Source of the DNA: Eremomyces bilateralis CBS 781.70
Lineage: Eukaryota > Ascomycota > Dothideomycetes > Eremomycetales > Eremomycetaceae
Reading direction: 5' to 3'
DNA: 64,000 bases
Assembly: GCF_010015585.1 (NCBI RefSeq)
Contig: NW_022985074.1
Location: forward strand, 62,001 to 126,000
Shown here: positions 34,824-45,821 of the stretch, in pieces
Layout: every line of letters starts with the position of its first letter
Position numbering within the stretch: the first letter of the stretch is position 1
Notes under the pieces: model-generated
Told to the model about the DNA's origin: nothing
Database searches by the model: none
The model's input: the letters and a program-made list of their open reading frames with translations, nothing else
Translations under genes and position numbers: made by a program

Positions 34824-36974
34824 TCACATTTCAGGGAGTATCCTCGAAGAGTACATCGGATACAACGCCGTAACTGCGAATGTCAGTCACTAAACCGGTG
34901 AGCTGTCAAGGAGAAAACTCACCACCAGTGCAATCAAGCCAAGGGTACGCCATCTCAAACTCCTTACTCAGTTTCCAGCGGTCCAGATTGTCGAGCCCCC
35001 ATCTCGATGACAATGGTTGCTTATCTGCGATAAGCCTGTTAAAGGGCGGTGAGCCCCTTACCGTAGTAGACGATGGCTGGTACCCAGGAAGCGTGGGGTC
35101 TGGCAGCTGCTGCATCGTGTGTTTGAGGCACTGGAAAATTTCCTCGGTGCCTGGCGCGCTTCCGCTACACATGAAGCCCTCAAATTCTGCGCTGAAATTG
35201 CTAGACTCTGAATTGGAAGAACTAAAAAGAGGGTCAGTGGAGGTAAATGCAGGGTAAGGAGGTATGCATACCCAGTTTCAAGTGATGACGCCACTTGAGA
35301 AAACACCCGAGTAATGAACGCATCATGGATGTTGATGGCCGCATGGAACTCTGGAAACTCAATAACCGTATGCAGAACGATATCATGACAGACACCAGAC
35401 AGCTCGTATGTTCCCTGCTTATATATTAGTTGATCCCTTATCGAGGGCCAATTGACAAAACTGATAGCGAGCGGGTGATCCGGGCGCATAAACTGCAGCG
35501 GCGTCGGCTTGAACGGCTCGGAGATTGCAGTCCGATTACTCGCGTTCGCCGCGAGCCGCCACAAAAGTACCTTCTCCATGCTTTCATTCGCACCAACACC
35601 GTATAGGTAGTTGGTTAGCCCGCTCATTTTGGAGGTCAGGCTGATGCCGGCCTTGGCGATGATCGCCACAACGGGGTAGCTGATGCTGTTGTCTAGGGTC
35701 GCGATGGCTGCGCGCAGGGGCTCGTAGCACGAGGACGGCTGTTCGAGACCGCGAGCGACGCCGTGACCTTGCAGACCGAGCTCCTCCAATAGGTACCAAA
35801 GACAGGCTTCTTCGACCCTCCAGACGACCATTTCTGACTGGGACGACAACCAGCGTCTGGGAATTTCGGCTGGGACATGATCTGGGATTTGGGGAAAGAA
35901 CTCGTAGGCCGATGAGAAGTCCATGTCAGCACCCCAATCGAGCAGATTCAGCATGGGATCGATAAAGCAGAGCTCCTTGTGGAATTCGCCTTTTGCGGGA
36001 CCGGGCCCCTCGTCGCCCTCTACGACGTACCCAGACTCAAGCCTGACATTGTATGCAGGTCCACTTGTATGGAGCGCCTTTTGAGCTGGTAGACCAGAAG
36101 CATGGGAGCTGGAGGATCCCAGAGAGCCATGTGGCGTAGAATTGGTTTCAGGAGCCAATGACAGGGACATTCCGTCCAAGTCTCGATGTTTCTGGCGTTG
36201 GAGCTGCATAGCCATCTCTTCATCGTAAGCTGGGATCTGGTCCCTATCATCTCCGGAATCACTTCCAGCATCCCCTACACTCAGTGCCGGATTCAGCGGT
36301 GATCCTGGCGCGAAGCTTGCACTTAGACTAGAGATATTCTTCGCTTTCCGTTTCAACGAGATTTCTTGACTGGTTTTGCTGAATAACTTGTCGAATATCG
36401 CATCATCTAGAGCCAGGGGGTAAGAATCTTGCTGAAAGTCCTAAACTTCCCGAGCAACAGACATACCTGCAACGGCCGACAATGCCGCACTCAGCGAGAG
36501 TGTTTTCTTCCTCATCCTCAACAGCGCCTCCCGCAAATCTTTGTTTTCTTCGATCAACGCCAGCTGATTGCTCATCAGGGCGGCTCTGAGGCTGCTATGG
36601 TCCGCATCCTCACCCGTCGAGATCTTCATGATGCTCGCTAGCGTTTCCAGCTGCTTGGAGTGTGCAAGCTGCCGCTCACGGAGACACTGTTGCGATATCC
36701 GGTTCTGTTCTCTTTTTCGGTTGATCCGTTCCTGCTCATGGCGAGTCTTTCCATCAGTAGCGGTCTGCTTTTTTCTGGCGTTTCCTTGTCTTCCGACGCC
36801 TCGGTTGGAGGTCCGGACGCCAGTGGTATTCGAAACCATGCTGCTGTGAGGCTGGCGTATGATGGGGAGCTTGTCCACTTGTCGTCGACGGGAATCACCT
36901 GCTGAGGTTTGGTTTTCAAAGATATCAGAATATGGGTGAGGACAGGACGAGAGCAGGAACCCTTGGGAATACAA
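34824..36974 (-). CDS. bZIP transcription factor with DUF3425-type C-terminal domain
   Basis: Four exons (36467-36974, 35272-36406, 34923-35221, 34824-34873) give 663 residues from the first Met, or 618 from a Met at 36839. The basic region INRKREQNRISQQCLRERQ, followed by a heptad leucine pattern (SKQLETLASIM, then NQLALIEENKDLREALLRM), is a fungal bZIP; NRxxQxxxRER is the DNA-contact signature. The C-terminal half (WSSQ-like LSSQSEMVVWRVEEACLWYLLEELGL and FMRPDHPLAISFVNWPSIRDQL) matches the DUF3425 domain of fungal pathway-specific and stress bZIPs. Being embedded among catabolic genes, it is the likely cluster regulator. Its 5' end abuts a MITE-like element, which leaves the start uncertain. 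Confidence 0.87.
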
Positions 36975-36978
36975 CTAG

Positions 36979-37177
36979 GCCTCGGATGGGGTCGGGTTAT
37001 CTTGGCGTGCGGTTGAGGTGGGTGGGGCTTTATAAACCTAGCACCCTAAGTCCCTAACCCCAACCCAACCCGCAGGCTCAGACAATAATAAGGTAAAACC
37101 CGCCGCGGGTGAGGTTCTTAGCAACCCCAACCGCAAACCCTGGGGTAATGGGGTTAAACCCCGCCCCATCCGAGGCC
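36979..37177. mobile_element. MITE-like element with TA duplication at the bZIP 5' end
   Basis: GGCCTCGGATGGGG at 36979-36992 is perfectly inverted as CCCCATCCGAGGCC at 37164-37177, and both ends are flanked by TA. The 199-bp element has no coding capacity, as expected for a non-autonomous Tc1/mariner-type element. Its interior carries C-rich, telomere-like strings (CCCTAACCCC) and a TTTATAAA box. Confidence 0.7.
37029..37036 (-). promoter_or_regulatory. TATA-like box within the MITE, upstream of bZIP
   Basis: TTTATAAA lies about 55 bp upstream of the first possible bZIP start and about 190 bp upstream of the second. It sits inside the inserted element, so the element may supply core promoter sequence. 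Confidence 0.4.
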
Positions 37178-37548
37178 TAAGTGAGGGCGGGGTTGTGGGG
37201 TTGTGGAGACATTTGTGTAGACTTTGATACAAATATCCTGCGCTATTGTCATAGTGCCATTCCTTCGTGTTACCTGATTCGTGTTATGAGTGATGTATAA
37301 ATAAATATAGCCGTTCATAACTAATGCATACCGTTCAACTCCGCATACATCTTGACTTCAAACACCTCAAACTTGTATATACACATATACGACATACTAC
37401 CAGCAGGAGGGGGATACAAGGGAACCACGGGATTGATTGACGTTGATAAGATACCGAACATTTGCTCCTCAGCTTCACTCCTCTTCTTGCTTTCGCCATG
37501 CACAAACCATACAAACCTCCTACAGTAGCAGAACACTTATCCTCGTAT

Positions 37549-37551
<3 letters not shown>

Positions 37552-37584
<33 letters not shown>
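37552..37584 (+). repeat. (CAT)11 microsatellite
   Basis: Eleven uninterrupted CAT triplets lie about 30 bp beyond the stop codon of the alcohol dehydrogenase, in its 3' region. Confidence 0.95.
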
Positions 37585-37585
<1 letters not shown>

Positions 37586-37616
37586 GATCAAAGGTAGAGC
37601 GTGACACTGATAAATC

Positions 37617-39098
37617 TCAAAACTTGTACACCAAGCGGCCATTAACTTTGCCTTTCATCATGTCCTCAACCCCTTCGTTGATCTGGCTAATGTCGCGCAA
37701 CTACACGTGTTAGAATTGAATTCTCAAGTTATTAGGCGGTACAACATACTTGGTACACTGGTTTGATACCTGCCGAAGCAGCCAAGGTGAGTGACTTGCT
37801 CAAATCGTCCTTCGTACCCTGGTTCGTAGCTTTGAAACGGTCAACGGTTGTGCACTTTGAAGAGTAAAGCCGTTGGCTATCTTACCAATGAGGGAGAGGT
37901 CGTTCAGGATCATGTTCAAAATGTTAACAGCTACAGGGCCGTTTGGCGCACCAATGGCAATAACCTTTCCATGTTTTGCCGTAATCTTGAAGGCCAGATC
38001 GTAGGCTGGAGCTGCGCCGCTGACCACGACTGTGCAGAGTGTCTTCTCGAACGTGGCTGCGTCACCGGTCATCGAGTTGAAGACCTCCTCAGCTCCCGAG
38101 TCTTTCGCCAGTTGCAGCTTGTCGTTCGCAATATCAACTGTTGGGCCGGTTAAACGTGACGGAATAGCTCTGGAGAAGGATACACATACAAGCGTGGACC
38201 CGGTAGCCCATGGCCTTGGCGTACATGATCGCAAGGTGACCTAGGGAAATATGAGCATGCATGTTCATTATATCAACGGCTAGACATCATTCACCAACAC
38301 CCCCGCTTCCAACGATGTTGAGCAGCGTGCCTCCGGTCTGGAACTGGGAGACCTTCTTCAGGGCACCATATGCTGTTACACCAGCGCACAGAAGCGGTGC
38401 AGCACTAATGCGGAATTCAGTCTCTGGCTCTTTCTGCTCATGTTGAAGGATCCTCAAACCTCTCGTCCGGCAGCCCGTCTGGAATTTTGACCGTAGAAAG
38501 CGGATCCGCGACACAATATTCTGTAAAGCCACCCTGCATACCGTTAAAGCCGACAGCCGTTTTGCCAGAGCAGAATCGATGCTGCCCGCTCAGGCATTCG
38601 CTGCAGTCCACTATCACAGAGTTACAAAGTGTCATAGTTTGGGTAATGGAGGCCACGACGTACGGCAAGTATTGCTCGCTGGCATGAAACCGACTCTGTC
38701 CCCAACGGCAAACCCTCTTACGCCCTCTCCTAGCTCTGCGACCGTGCCGACAGCTAAATGAGACATACATCAGAAGTCTGTGACTCAAGATATGGCCGTC
38801 CCGCAGAGGGGTCGTGGCTTACGTTCGTGACCAGGGCAATACGGGAGGGCTCCGCCGACGTGTCCCTGGATACCGGAAATGTCGGACATGCAGAGCGAGC
38901 AGCAGCTGTTCTTGACCAAGATCTGGTTGGCACCTGGTTTGAGGATTGGCAGATCGTCTCTGATCACGAGAGGTTTGTTGTACTGGGAGATTGTCGTCAG
39001 TAAAGTGCAAGATGTTGCCGTGAGATAAACTCAAGGCGAGAGCAGATGCTACCTACCTCGACTACGGTTGCGCCCCTCATTGTAGTTTTGGTTGCCAT
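37617..39098 (-). CDS. Zinc-type (MDR) alcohol dehydrogenase
   Basis: Nine exons (39057-39098, 38823-38982, 38664-38753, 38460-38610, 38295-38404, 38190-38240, 37886-38137, 37750-37829, 37617-37700) encode 339 residues. The eight introns are 49-74 nt. The catalytic zinc region has CSLCMSD and PGHE, and the structural zinc lobe reads CLDCSECLSGQHRFC across a splice junction. The Rossmann motif GSGGVGH is also rebuilt by splicing. The C-terminal GATNQGTKDDLSK and NGRLVYKF match yeast-type NAD ADHs. It should interconvert an alcohol and an aldehyde or ketone. One donor is the weak GTTTGA. Despite many stops in the raw frames, the gene is intact once spliced. It is divergent from the thiolase-like gene. 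Confidence 0.87.
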
Positions 39099-39893
39099 TG
39101 TGTTGAGTTGGATCTTTGTGATAGAGAGAGTTTGGGGAAAATTTTGGGATATTTCGGATAATGAGATAGAGTCAAACAAAACCAACAAGACATGAATAGC
39201 TATCAAGGTTTCGGGCAGCTGAATATTCCCTCTAGATATTGTTTTTCTGCCTTGGCTTCCCTATTCTGAGCTAATCGGGGTTTGATGTCGTCTCACAATG
39301 ATCTAGAGCACTTTGACCAGATTTTTAAGGAATTGTGGTAGTGCTGCTTATAATGAGAAGCGCGCTGTCAGACAATGCTCACTTGAATGTGCATTGGGCC
39401 ATCGACTTATGTTCAAATGCTCGAGTTGTAACACCAAAAACTCTATCTCTGCGATTGCAGGGATATGGGATTCTCTAGCAAATCCAAAAGGGGTTACTGC
39501 TTGCTAGTCTTGCGCTAGCGCAATATGGCTCATGGGGCAATCTCTCACGCTTCCCGCAAGGCGGCATGTCATGCTTTCATGACAGAAATATGAATTTACT
39601 TACTTTACACTGTAACATGCATGAGGAATGGAGAATGCTACAGTTTTTGTGGGCGAATACATGGAATAGTAAAGCTGAAACAAAAGCCATGTTCATATGC
39701 GCAATGCACCGAGTATCGGGCACTGTGGCAGCTGCAAAATCAATCTCCCTTGCCCTTAAGGTCCCTTCTTTGCGTAGTTCGTCTTGTCACAAACATTTCT
39801 TTTCATTTAAGATTTTTATGTTTTCAAAATTATCTTCAGAAACCGACGTGTTGCTGACTTGCTCAGTTATTTATATCAGCCAGTTCATTAATA
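39099..39893. promoter_or_regulatory. Divergent promoter of alcohol dehydrogenase and thiolase-like genes
   Basis: A 795-bp gap between divergent start codons, the third head-to-head pair in this array. No individual factor site could be assigned. Confidence 0.4.
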
Positions 39894-41804
39894 ATGGCGC
39901 AACCCGCACTAATTCCTGTTATTGTTGGCGTGGGTGATATCAAAAACAAAAAGTTAACAGTTGAGGATGCGATCGAGCCGATGCAACTAATGCGCCTGGC
40001 AACCATACGTGCTCTTGAAGACACCGGTCTCTCATCCGAAGCTTCGAAACAGTTTCTGGCAAGTGTTGACAGTGTCAGTGTCGTTGCAACATGGACTTGG
40101 AACTATCCTGACCTGCCTGCCCTTCTCTCAGAGAAACTGGGAATAAGCCCTTCTCACAAGACTCTGAGTCCTCACGGCGGAAACTATCCAGTAAGTCTTA
40201 TAGATGAAGCTGCGAGACGGGTTTCGTTGGGACAGAGCCAAGCCTGTATTGTAACCGGTGGAGAGGCCTTGGCTTCCGGTGAGTAGCTGGATGTGATTGA
40301 CTTCTCATCTTAAGAAGCACATTCTAAACCTTTGGCGTTATAGTAAATGCATGTGCTGCCGCGAAGAAATCACCTCCGAGATGGACACCAAGCGATCCAA
40401 AAACGAAAAGTGTGTCTACATCTAAACTGCCAGACACCCAGCAGAGTAGGTCTCAAATGCTAAGCTTCAAAGAAATTTGTGTTCCTAATCTCGTATCATA
40501 GCTCCCGGCTCCGTCCACTCCATTGGGCTACCAATCCACATCTATCCATTATACGAAAACGGATTCCGAGCAAAGCGACGCCAAACACCCGAAGAGAATA
40601 ATGCAGAGTCAGCAAACCTGTACGCAGAATTTGCCCAAGTTGCAGAGCAGAATCCCATGGCTTGGAACTATGGACAACCTGCCAAATCAGCAAAAGAGAT
40701 TGGCACTGTCACCAAAAAGAACAGACTGATATGCTCCCCTTGTAAGGCTCAACTATGGCCCTCACAGGTGATTGCCGCTGACTCCAGTCTCAGATCCGCT
40801 ACTTATGAACGCCTTCAACGCTGTCAACCTTGCTGGAGCATGCCTTTTGACCTCCACCAAATTCGCGACAGAGTTTGGTATTTCTGAGGACAAATGGATC
40901 TATCCGCTGGGCGGCGCAGGGGCAGAAGATAGTGAGAACTGTGTGTTGCGTTTACTTCATCCTTGTACACTCTGTGAGGCCAGGGCTAACCACATGGAAT
41001 CAGTTTGGGAGCGTCTCAACTACTACTCTAGCCCCGCTCTCTCAAACGCACTGGATGCGGCATTAAGAGTTTGTAAACTATCAAAGGACGACATTGAAGT
41101 CTTTGACTTCTATTCATGCTTCCCCATAGTTCCTAAACTCGCATGCCATCATCTCAGTTTGCCTATTGCCAATTCTCCTAAGCCGGTAACCTTTCTGGGT
41201 GGACTAACATCGTTCGGTGGTGCTGGTAACAATTACTCTATGCACGTAAGTTACAATCAGCGGACAATCCCAAAGGCATTCCGCATGATATTGACCATAC
41301 AGTGCAGTCTGTGATCGAAATGGCGCGCGAGTTGAGAAAGGGAGCGCGGCAGTACGGCCTCGTATTGGCAAATGGGGGGATACTCACGAAACACAATGTG
41401 CTCTGCCTTTCCCGCAAACCCCGCAAGGATGGCTCTCGTTATCCCGCAACGAACCCTCTAGCACAGTGGAAACTGGAAGCTGTCATTCCACCAATCGCAG
41501 AGCAGGCAGATGGAAAGGCAATACTTGAGGTACGTGATGAGAGTAGTCTGGATCAATACAATGATTCGAATTGACACGCTTCTAGACATATACCGTCGAG
41601 TTCACCAGGGAAGGGAAGCCGACTCGCGGTCATATTGTAGGATTATTGCAGGGTGGACGTCGCTTTGTGGCCCATCATGGGGACGAAGGTACCCTGCAGC
41701 AGCTTGCAAGTCAAACGAAAGAACAAGTTGGAAGGAATGGGTGGGTGAGGGCTGGAGGCAATGGAAAGAATTACTTTGTGTTTGAAGAAGCGGGACGGCT
41801 GTGA
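39894..41804 (+). CDS. Thiolase-like protein (SCP-x thiolase branch) with C-terminal OB-type domain
   Basis: Seven exons (39894-40278, 40344-40445, 40502-40741, 40794-40940, 41004-41245, 41308-41529, 41586-41804) encode 518 residues. The N-terminus (IPVIVGVGDIKNK), GGNYPVSLIDEAA, IVTGGEAL and the C-terminal GGLTSFGGAGNNYSMH follow the SCP2/SCP-x thiolase-like branch. The last 70 residues (YTVEFTREGKPTRGHIVG, GRRFVAHHGDEGTL) form a small beta-rich, OB-like extension known in this branch. The nucleophilic Cys normally found before the GGN-equivalent helix is not visible; that place reads SPHGGNYPVS. A normal Claisen thiolase reaction is therefore uncertain, and a retro-aldol or non-catalytic role is possible. 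The C-terminus AGRL is at best a weak peroxisomal signal. Confidence 0.87.
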
Positions 41805-42352
41805 TGAGTTTTCAATGAATACATATTTCATCCGCAAGACCAACTCGTGCTTTATTTGAAAGTTATATAACTACCGCTTTTTCCAGCATTTGCTTCAGTT
41901 ACACAAATCAACGGTTTAAGAGACCATTGGGAAGTTTTGATCTTACCAGGTAAGAGCAAACGGAGAACTAACAAAAAGAATTGGCCACCAAAATTCCGCG
42001 GAGATACGGATGGTCGCGCAGCGTATTGCGTGTTGAGTTAGGTAGCTGGACCAATGCCTGTGTTAACTTATCGATTTCGACATTGAGGTGGAGATGATAA
42101 CCACATTTTCAAACATAAGAGAGCCGTTCATCAGCTGTCGAATACTCCAACTTGTAATTTCTAACCTAATAAACCACCTCAAGGCTAATTCCACAATGAC
42201 TTCGTCCGCTCTTGTTCTGAAGTAGTTAACTAACTTAGCAGTTAGCCGTCAGTTAGTTAAGTCCCAGTAAACTGGGACTTTACTTTTGGCCCATAATACA
42301 ATCGTGGGTCCCTTGATATCAGCAATTCTGTTAGTTCCGGCATAGAAGAACG
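41805..42352. other. Spacer between convergent genes, with palindrome
   Basis: About 550 bp between the thiolase-like and MFS stop codons. It contains a copy of TAACTAACTTAGCA at 42227-42240 that also occurs at 25109-25122, and a strong palindrome at 42259-42280. It is probably decayed repeat sequence plus 3' UTRs. Confidence 0.5.
42259..42280. repeat. 10-bp-arm palindrome AAGTCCCAGT-AA-ACTGGGACTT
   Basis: A perfect inverted repeat with a 2-nt loop between convergent genes. It could form a hairpin in either transcript's 3' region, but no function is known. Confidence 0.7.
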
Positions 42353-44398
42353 CTACTTCTTTTCGTCCGTGTCCCTGTCTTTGGCTGCCAGGCCCTCTCT
42401 CAGCTTGATGTCAACCTTCTCTGTCATGAGGTGGCCAACTTCGGCAGTTGAAAACGCCGCCAAACAACCAAGGATACCGAAAGTTATGGATACATAGTAA
42501 ACCAGCTTGAACGCATTGATATACGCCATTTTCATGGCAATCAGTCCAGCGTCCACGACTGACTGTGGCAACGTCCGAAGAATTGCGGCGTTTTTCTCTA
42601 CGATTGCTTCGATGGCTTCCGGCAATTCTGCTTGGGACAGACCGGCGCCAAGCAATGCCTTGGCAATGCCAGGTACAAGATTGTGTCCAATTTTGTTCTC
42701 GATGATGGAGGTGTAAATGGTGGTTGCTAAACATCCGCCAATAGAGCGTGCCGTGATGGCCATGGCAGTAGCGATGCCAATATACTCGTGCTTCTGACCC
42801 AGCTGAACCATGGTCGTAGAACATAGCGTTGCGCCTGTGAGGCCCATTCCCAACAAAACGGTAAGCACCGTGCAGCTGATATTTGTATTGATCCCTGTGT
42901 CCATGTTAGCTGAAGAAATTTTACCGCAAGTGAGCTTCAGAACGGGACTGAAAAATCCAAATGCAACTTACCAACATGGGCTTGAGCGCCGCAACAAGCC
43001 GTGAGGAGCATGGCATAAAGCGTGAATTGATACCTTGCAAATTTCCCCCATTTCCTGAATGCCCAACCGCAGATGGGCGAGGCCAGGACACCGCCGGCTC
43101 CAAGAGCTGTACAATACCAGCCGACCTGGATTTGGTCTTTTGCAAACAACTTCTCGACCATCATTGGCCAAAGCAGGATAGTAGAATAGTATAGCATGCC
43201 GGCCAAAGCGGTCGTGAGAAGGACCATTGTGCAACCTCTAATATTTCCCAGGACAACTGGCGGGAACAGTGCATATTCGAGGCTTGCGTGAGCTTCGTAA
43301 AAGCCGAGAGCGACAAGTGTCAAGAATCCAAGAACGATCATGCATATTGGCCCAGCCGATTTCCTAATTCTTGAGTGAGTTTATTTCTCTCGGACTCATA
43401 ATATTCGGATAAAGCGTTACTCACCATGGGAATTCCGATCCCCCAAAGGTAATTCCGAGAAGGAACAGGGTAAGGCCGGCAGCAAAAAGGAATAAGCCAA
43501 TCCAGTCAAGTTCCTTGAACTGCTGAAACTTCGTTTTCCTTTCAGGATTGTAAAACTGATTGATGGGATGGTAAAAGAGTACAATAAGTACCAAGCCGGC
43601 AATATCGAGCGCAAATGGAATCCAGTAACAGTATCTCCAGCTTGCATGAACGACGAGAGATTTGCCTGTGAGCGGCTAGGTAAGAATATTCCATGACATC
43701 TTTGGATGAGATATTACTTACCAATAACCGCAGCAAAGAGTGACGCTGGTGTCAGAGATACTTGGAAAAGACCCAAAGCAAAGGCTCGCTGGCTTCTTGG
43801 CACGACCTCGGCGAGGCACGACCATGCGAGCTGATGCATCGCTGCACCAAACCCGATGAAGATGCTGGCAACGATGATTGTGCTGACCTCGTGCGCGGTT
43901 GCAGCAACGGCGCAGCCTACCGCGCCAATGGTATTGCCAAGCAGGAGGAAGGTCTTTCGACCAAAGATGTCGCCGAGACGTCCGACAAGAGGCGAAAGTA
44001 CGGCCGCTGAGATGATCTGGGCCGTTGCCATCCAGCTGTACGCCGTGGAGGGGCCTGAACTGGGGATGAGCGGAGGAAAAGGAGCTGCGGTGGCAAATAA
44101 GGCTTACCAATATCGTTGTTGATGTCTCCCAAAACGGCGGAAGCAAGTGAGATGACAAAAACATCGCTCAAGTATCCAAACTGAAAGCTCTGGGACATGT
44201 GTTAGAGGGTGAAAAGATTAAAAAAGATGTACTTACCATGCAAGCCAGGAACTTGCTAAGTGTGAACTTGAAATCCCCATCAGGATAATCTTCAACGACC
44301 TCCTCCTTGTCTTCTTCGAGGGAGGATGGAGACCAGTCGCTCTTGGGCTTCATTCCCATCTCTACATGATCCGTTTCCGCTTTATCGTTTGCAGCCAT
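42353..44398 (-). CDS. MFS efflux transporter, TRI12 / DHA2-like
   Basis: Six exons (44237-44398, 44108-44189, 43722-44054, 43425-43665, 42972-43363, 42353-42909) encode 588 residues. After an acidic N-terminal tail, about 14 hydrophobic segments follow. The loop after the second helix is GRLGDIFGRKTFLLLGN, the MFS motif A. WMATAQIISAAVLSPLVG and FIGFGAAMHQLAWSCLAEVVPRSQRAF resemble the TRI12 trichothecene-efflux and siderophore-type group. Such proteins export toxic small molecules or import siderophores at the plasma membrane by proton coupling. In this array it may export or import the cluster substrate. The exon 2-3 junction was set at TTCAG because only this restores GPSTAYSWMATAQ. Confidence 0.9.
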
Positions 44399-45253
44399 GA
44401 TTACAAGACAAGATCAAGAGTATATTGCTTAAGAGTGAGAGACGGCGACCAAGTGTTCGTCGATAGTGCTTCTTTACCCCAGATTTGATGTACAGCTAGG
44501 TTAAGTACTCCATACGACTCCACACGTTTCGTTTGGCCAAGCGTCTCCTCCTATCGCTTACCCCTCATTTCCCCAGATTTTCATCCAGCAATTTGGGTGG
44601 ATCGGGGTCGAGAGATGGGCTGTCAGGTAACAATGACGGAAATGATACTTTCGGTTTTGGACCTTTTCCGTTGACCCGCCACATGGACTAAAGTCTTGGA
44701 GTCCAGCCCTACTTGAAGCCACTAACAGCCCCTCTCCTCTCCACAAATCTGGGCATTATCTGGAGTCAAGAGCGCGAATACAGCGATCGAGTAGCATTAC
44801 CTTCAGTGATGGAGACGAAAGTCTCACCGGTGACCGGTCTTTAGTGACATGCACAGACGATGACCCTTTCCACGTATCGCCTTACCGGTTAGAGTAGTGC
44901 GGAGGTATGACCATGTGGGGGATTCATAGTTTTGGGCTAGTTTAACTGTTTAATGTCCTTTTGCGTGCGGCTAGGCCGCGTGAACAGTAACATGATTAAG
45001 GGGATGAAGAGTGCAGCTCCTGATTTTCAAAAAACAGCCTCAGATCCAACATGCTATCCCTGACATGGCCCACTTAATTTATTCCATTTTAGCGCCGGAT
45101 GGCGCTTAATGGCGCACACTTAGCGTACTAGTAAAGCCCAATCACGAGGCGAACTAAAAATTACTCAGCTTTACGGTCTTTACACCCAAACGCAGCTTCG
45201 ATCCCAGGAGCATCGAAGCAATCAATAATCATGTCGTCTCAACGTATTGTCTA
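44399..45253. other. Intergenic region upstream of the MFS gene
   Basis: About 850 bp holding the MFS promoter and probably the left edge of the pogo-like element. No terminal inverted repeat was recognised. Confidence 0.45.
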
Positions 45254-45736
45254 ATGTCGTCTATACCGCTCCCATCCGCCCCAGTGGCCTCCTCTATCTC
45301 TGATGATACATCCGACGATGAGCTTGCCACCGAATTTATATCAAGAGCTCGATCCGACGCGACATCCGCTGCAGAAGTGGACCCAGACGTACCAGAGTCC
45401 CCATTACAGCCACCTCCAGGCTCTTCCGCTGGATATCTTAATTGCCCAATTGGGCGCCATGGAGAGGCCTCTTATATAGCTATTGATCCGGCTAGTAAGA
45501 GGCCTCTGGGTCAGACTGGAACTCCATTTCAGAAGATGGAGGGATACGTCTCTTATTACCATAATCCGGAGGCGCTGCTTGATCTCCCGATTAGGATTCC
45601 AGGCCCCATTGATCCTACAGACACCCAAAATGTTCTATGTGGAAATCCTAGCTGTATAGGCTGCGGCATTTCCCATAGTGATGGCCAGTACCTAGATCCA
45701 TTGCTTCATAATCGCCGTCCATCATCCTTCAAATAG
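45254..45736 (+). CDS. Hypothetical 160-residue frame upstream of the transposase
   Basis: An open frame with an acidic, Ser/Pro-rich N-terminus and a compact C-terminal half (GYVSYYHNPEALLDLPIRIPG, NVLCGNPSCIGCGISHSDG) containing a CxxxxCxxC cluster. I do not recognise it. It could be an accessory frame of the transposon or the N-terminal part of a captured host gene. It ends 86 bp before the first Met of the transposase frame. Confidence 0.4.
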   Translation: MSSIPLPSAPVASSISDDTSDDELATEFISRARSDATSAAEVDPDVPESPLQPPPGSSAGYLNCPIGRHGEASYIAIDPASKRPLGQTGTPFQKMEGYVSYYHNPEALLDLPIRIPGPIDPTDTQNVLCGNPSCIGCGISHSDGQYLDPLLHNRRPSSFK

Positions 45737-45821
45737 CTTATCGAGTGATGGGATCTCCCGCTGGTACTCTTCTCGCAGATATTCCATCAGCGCGTACCGA
45801 CACGGTAAAATTAAAAATATC

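Noticed and set aside
37041-37080. Interstitial telomere repeat (CCCTAACCCC-like strings)
   Set aside because: The strings are irregular and lie within the MITE-like element, so they are better explained as its C-rich interior than as a telomere relic.
37552-37584. (CAT)11 as a poly-His coding tract
   Set aside because: It lies beyond the alcohol dehydrogenase stop and the surrounding short frame has no other support, so it was listed as a microsatellite only.
37617-39098. Alcohol dehydrogenase as a pseudogene
   Set aside because: The raw frames are full of stops, but nine exons with regular splice sites restore all zinc and cofactor motifs without any mutation.
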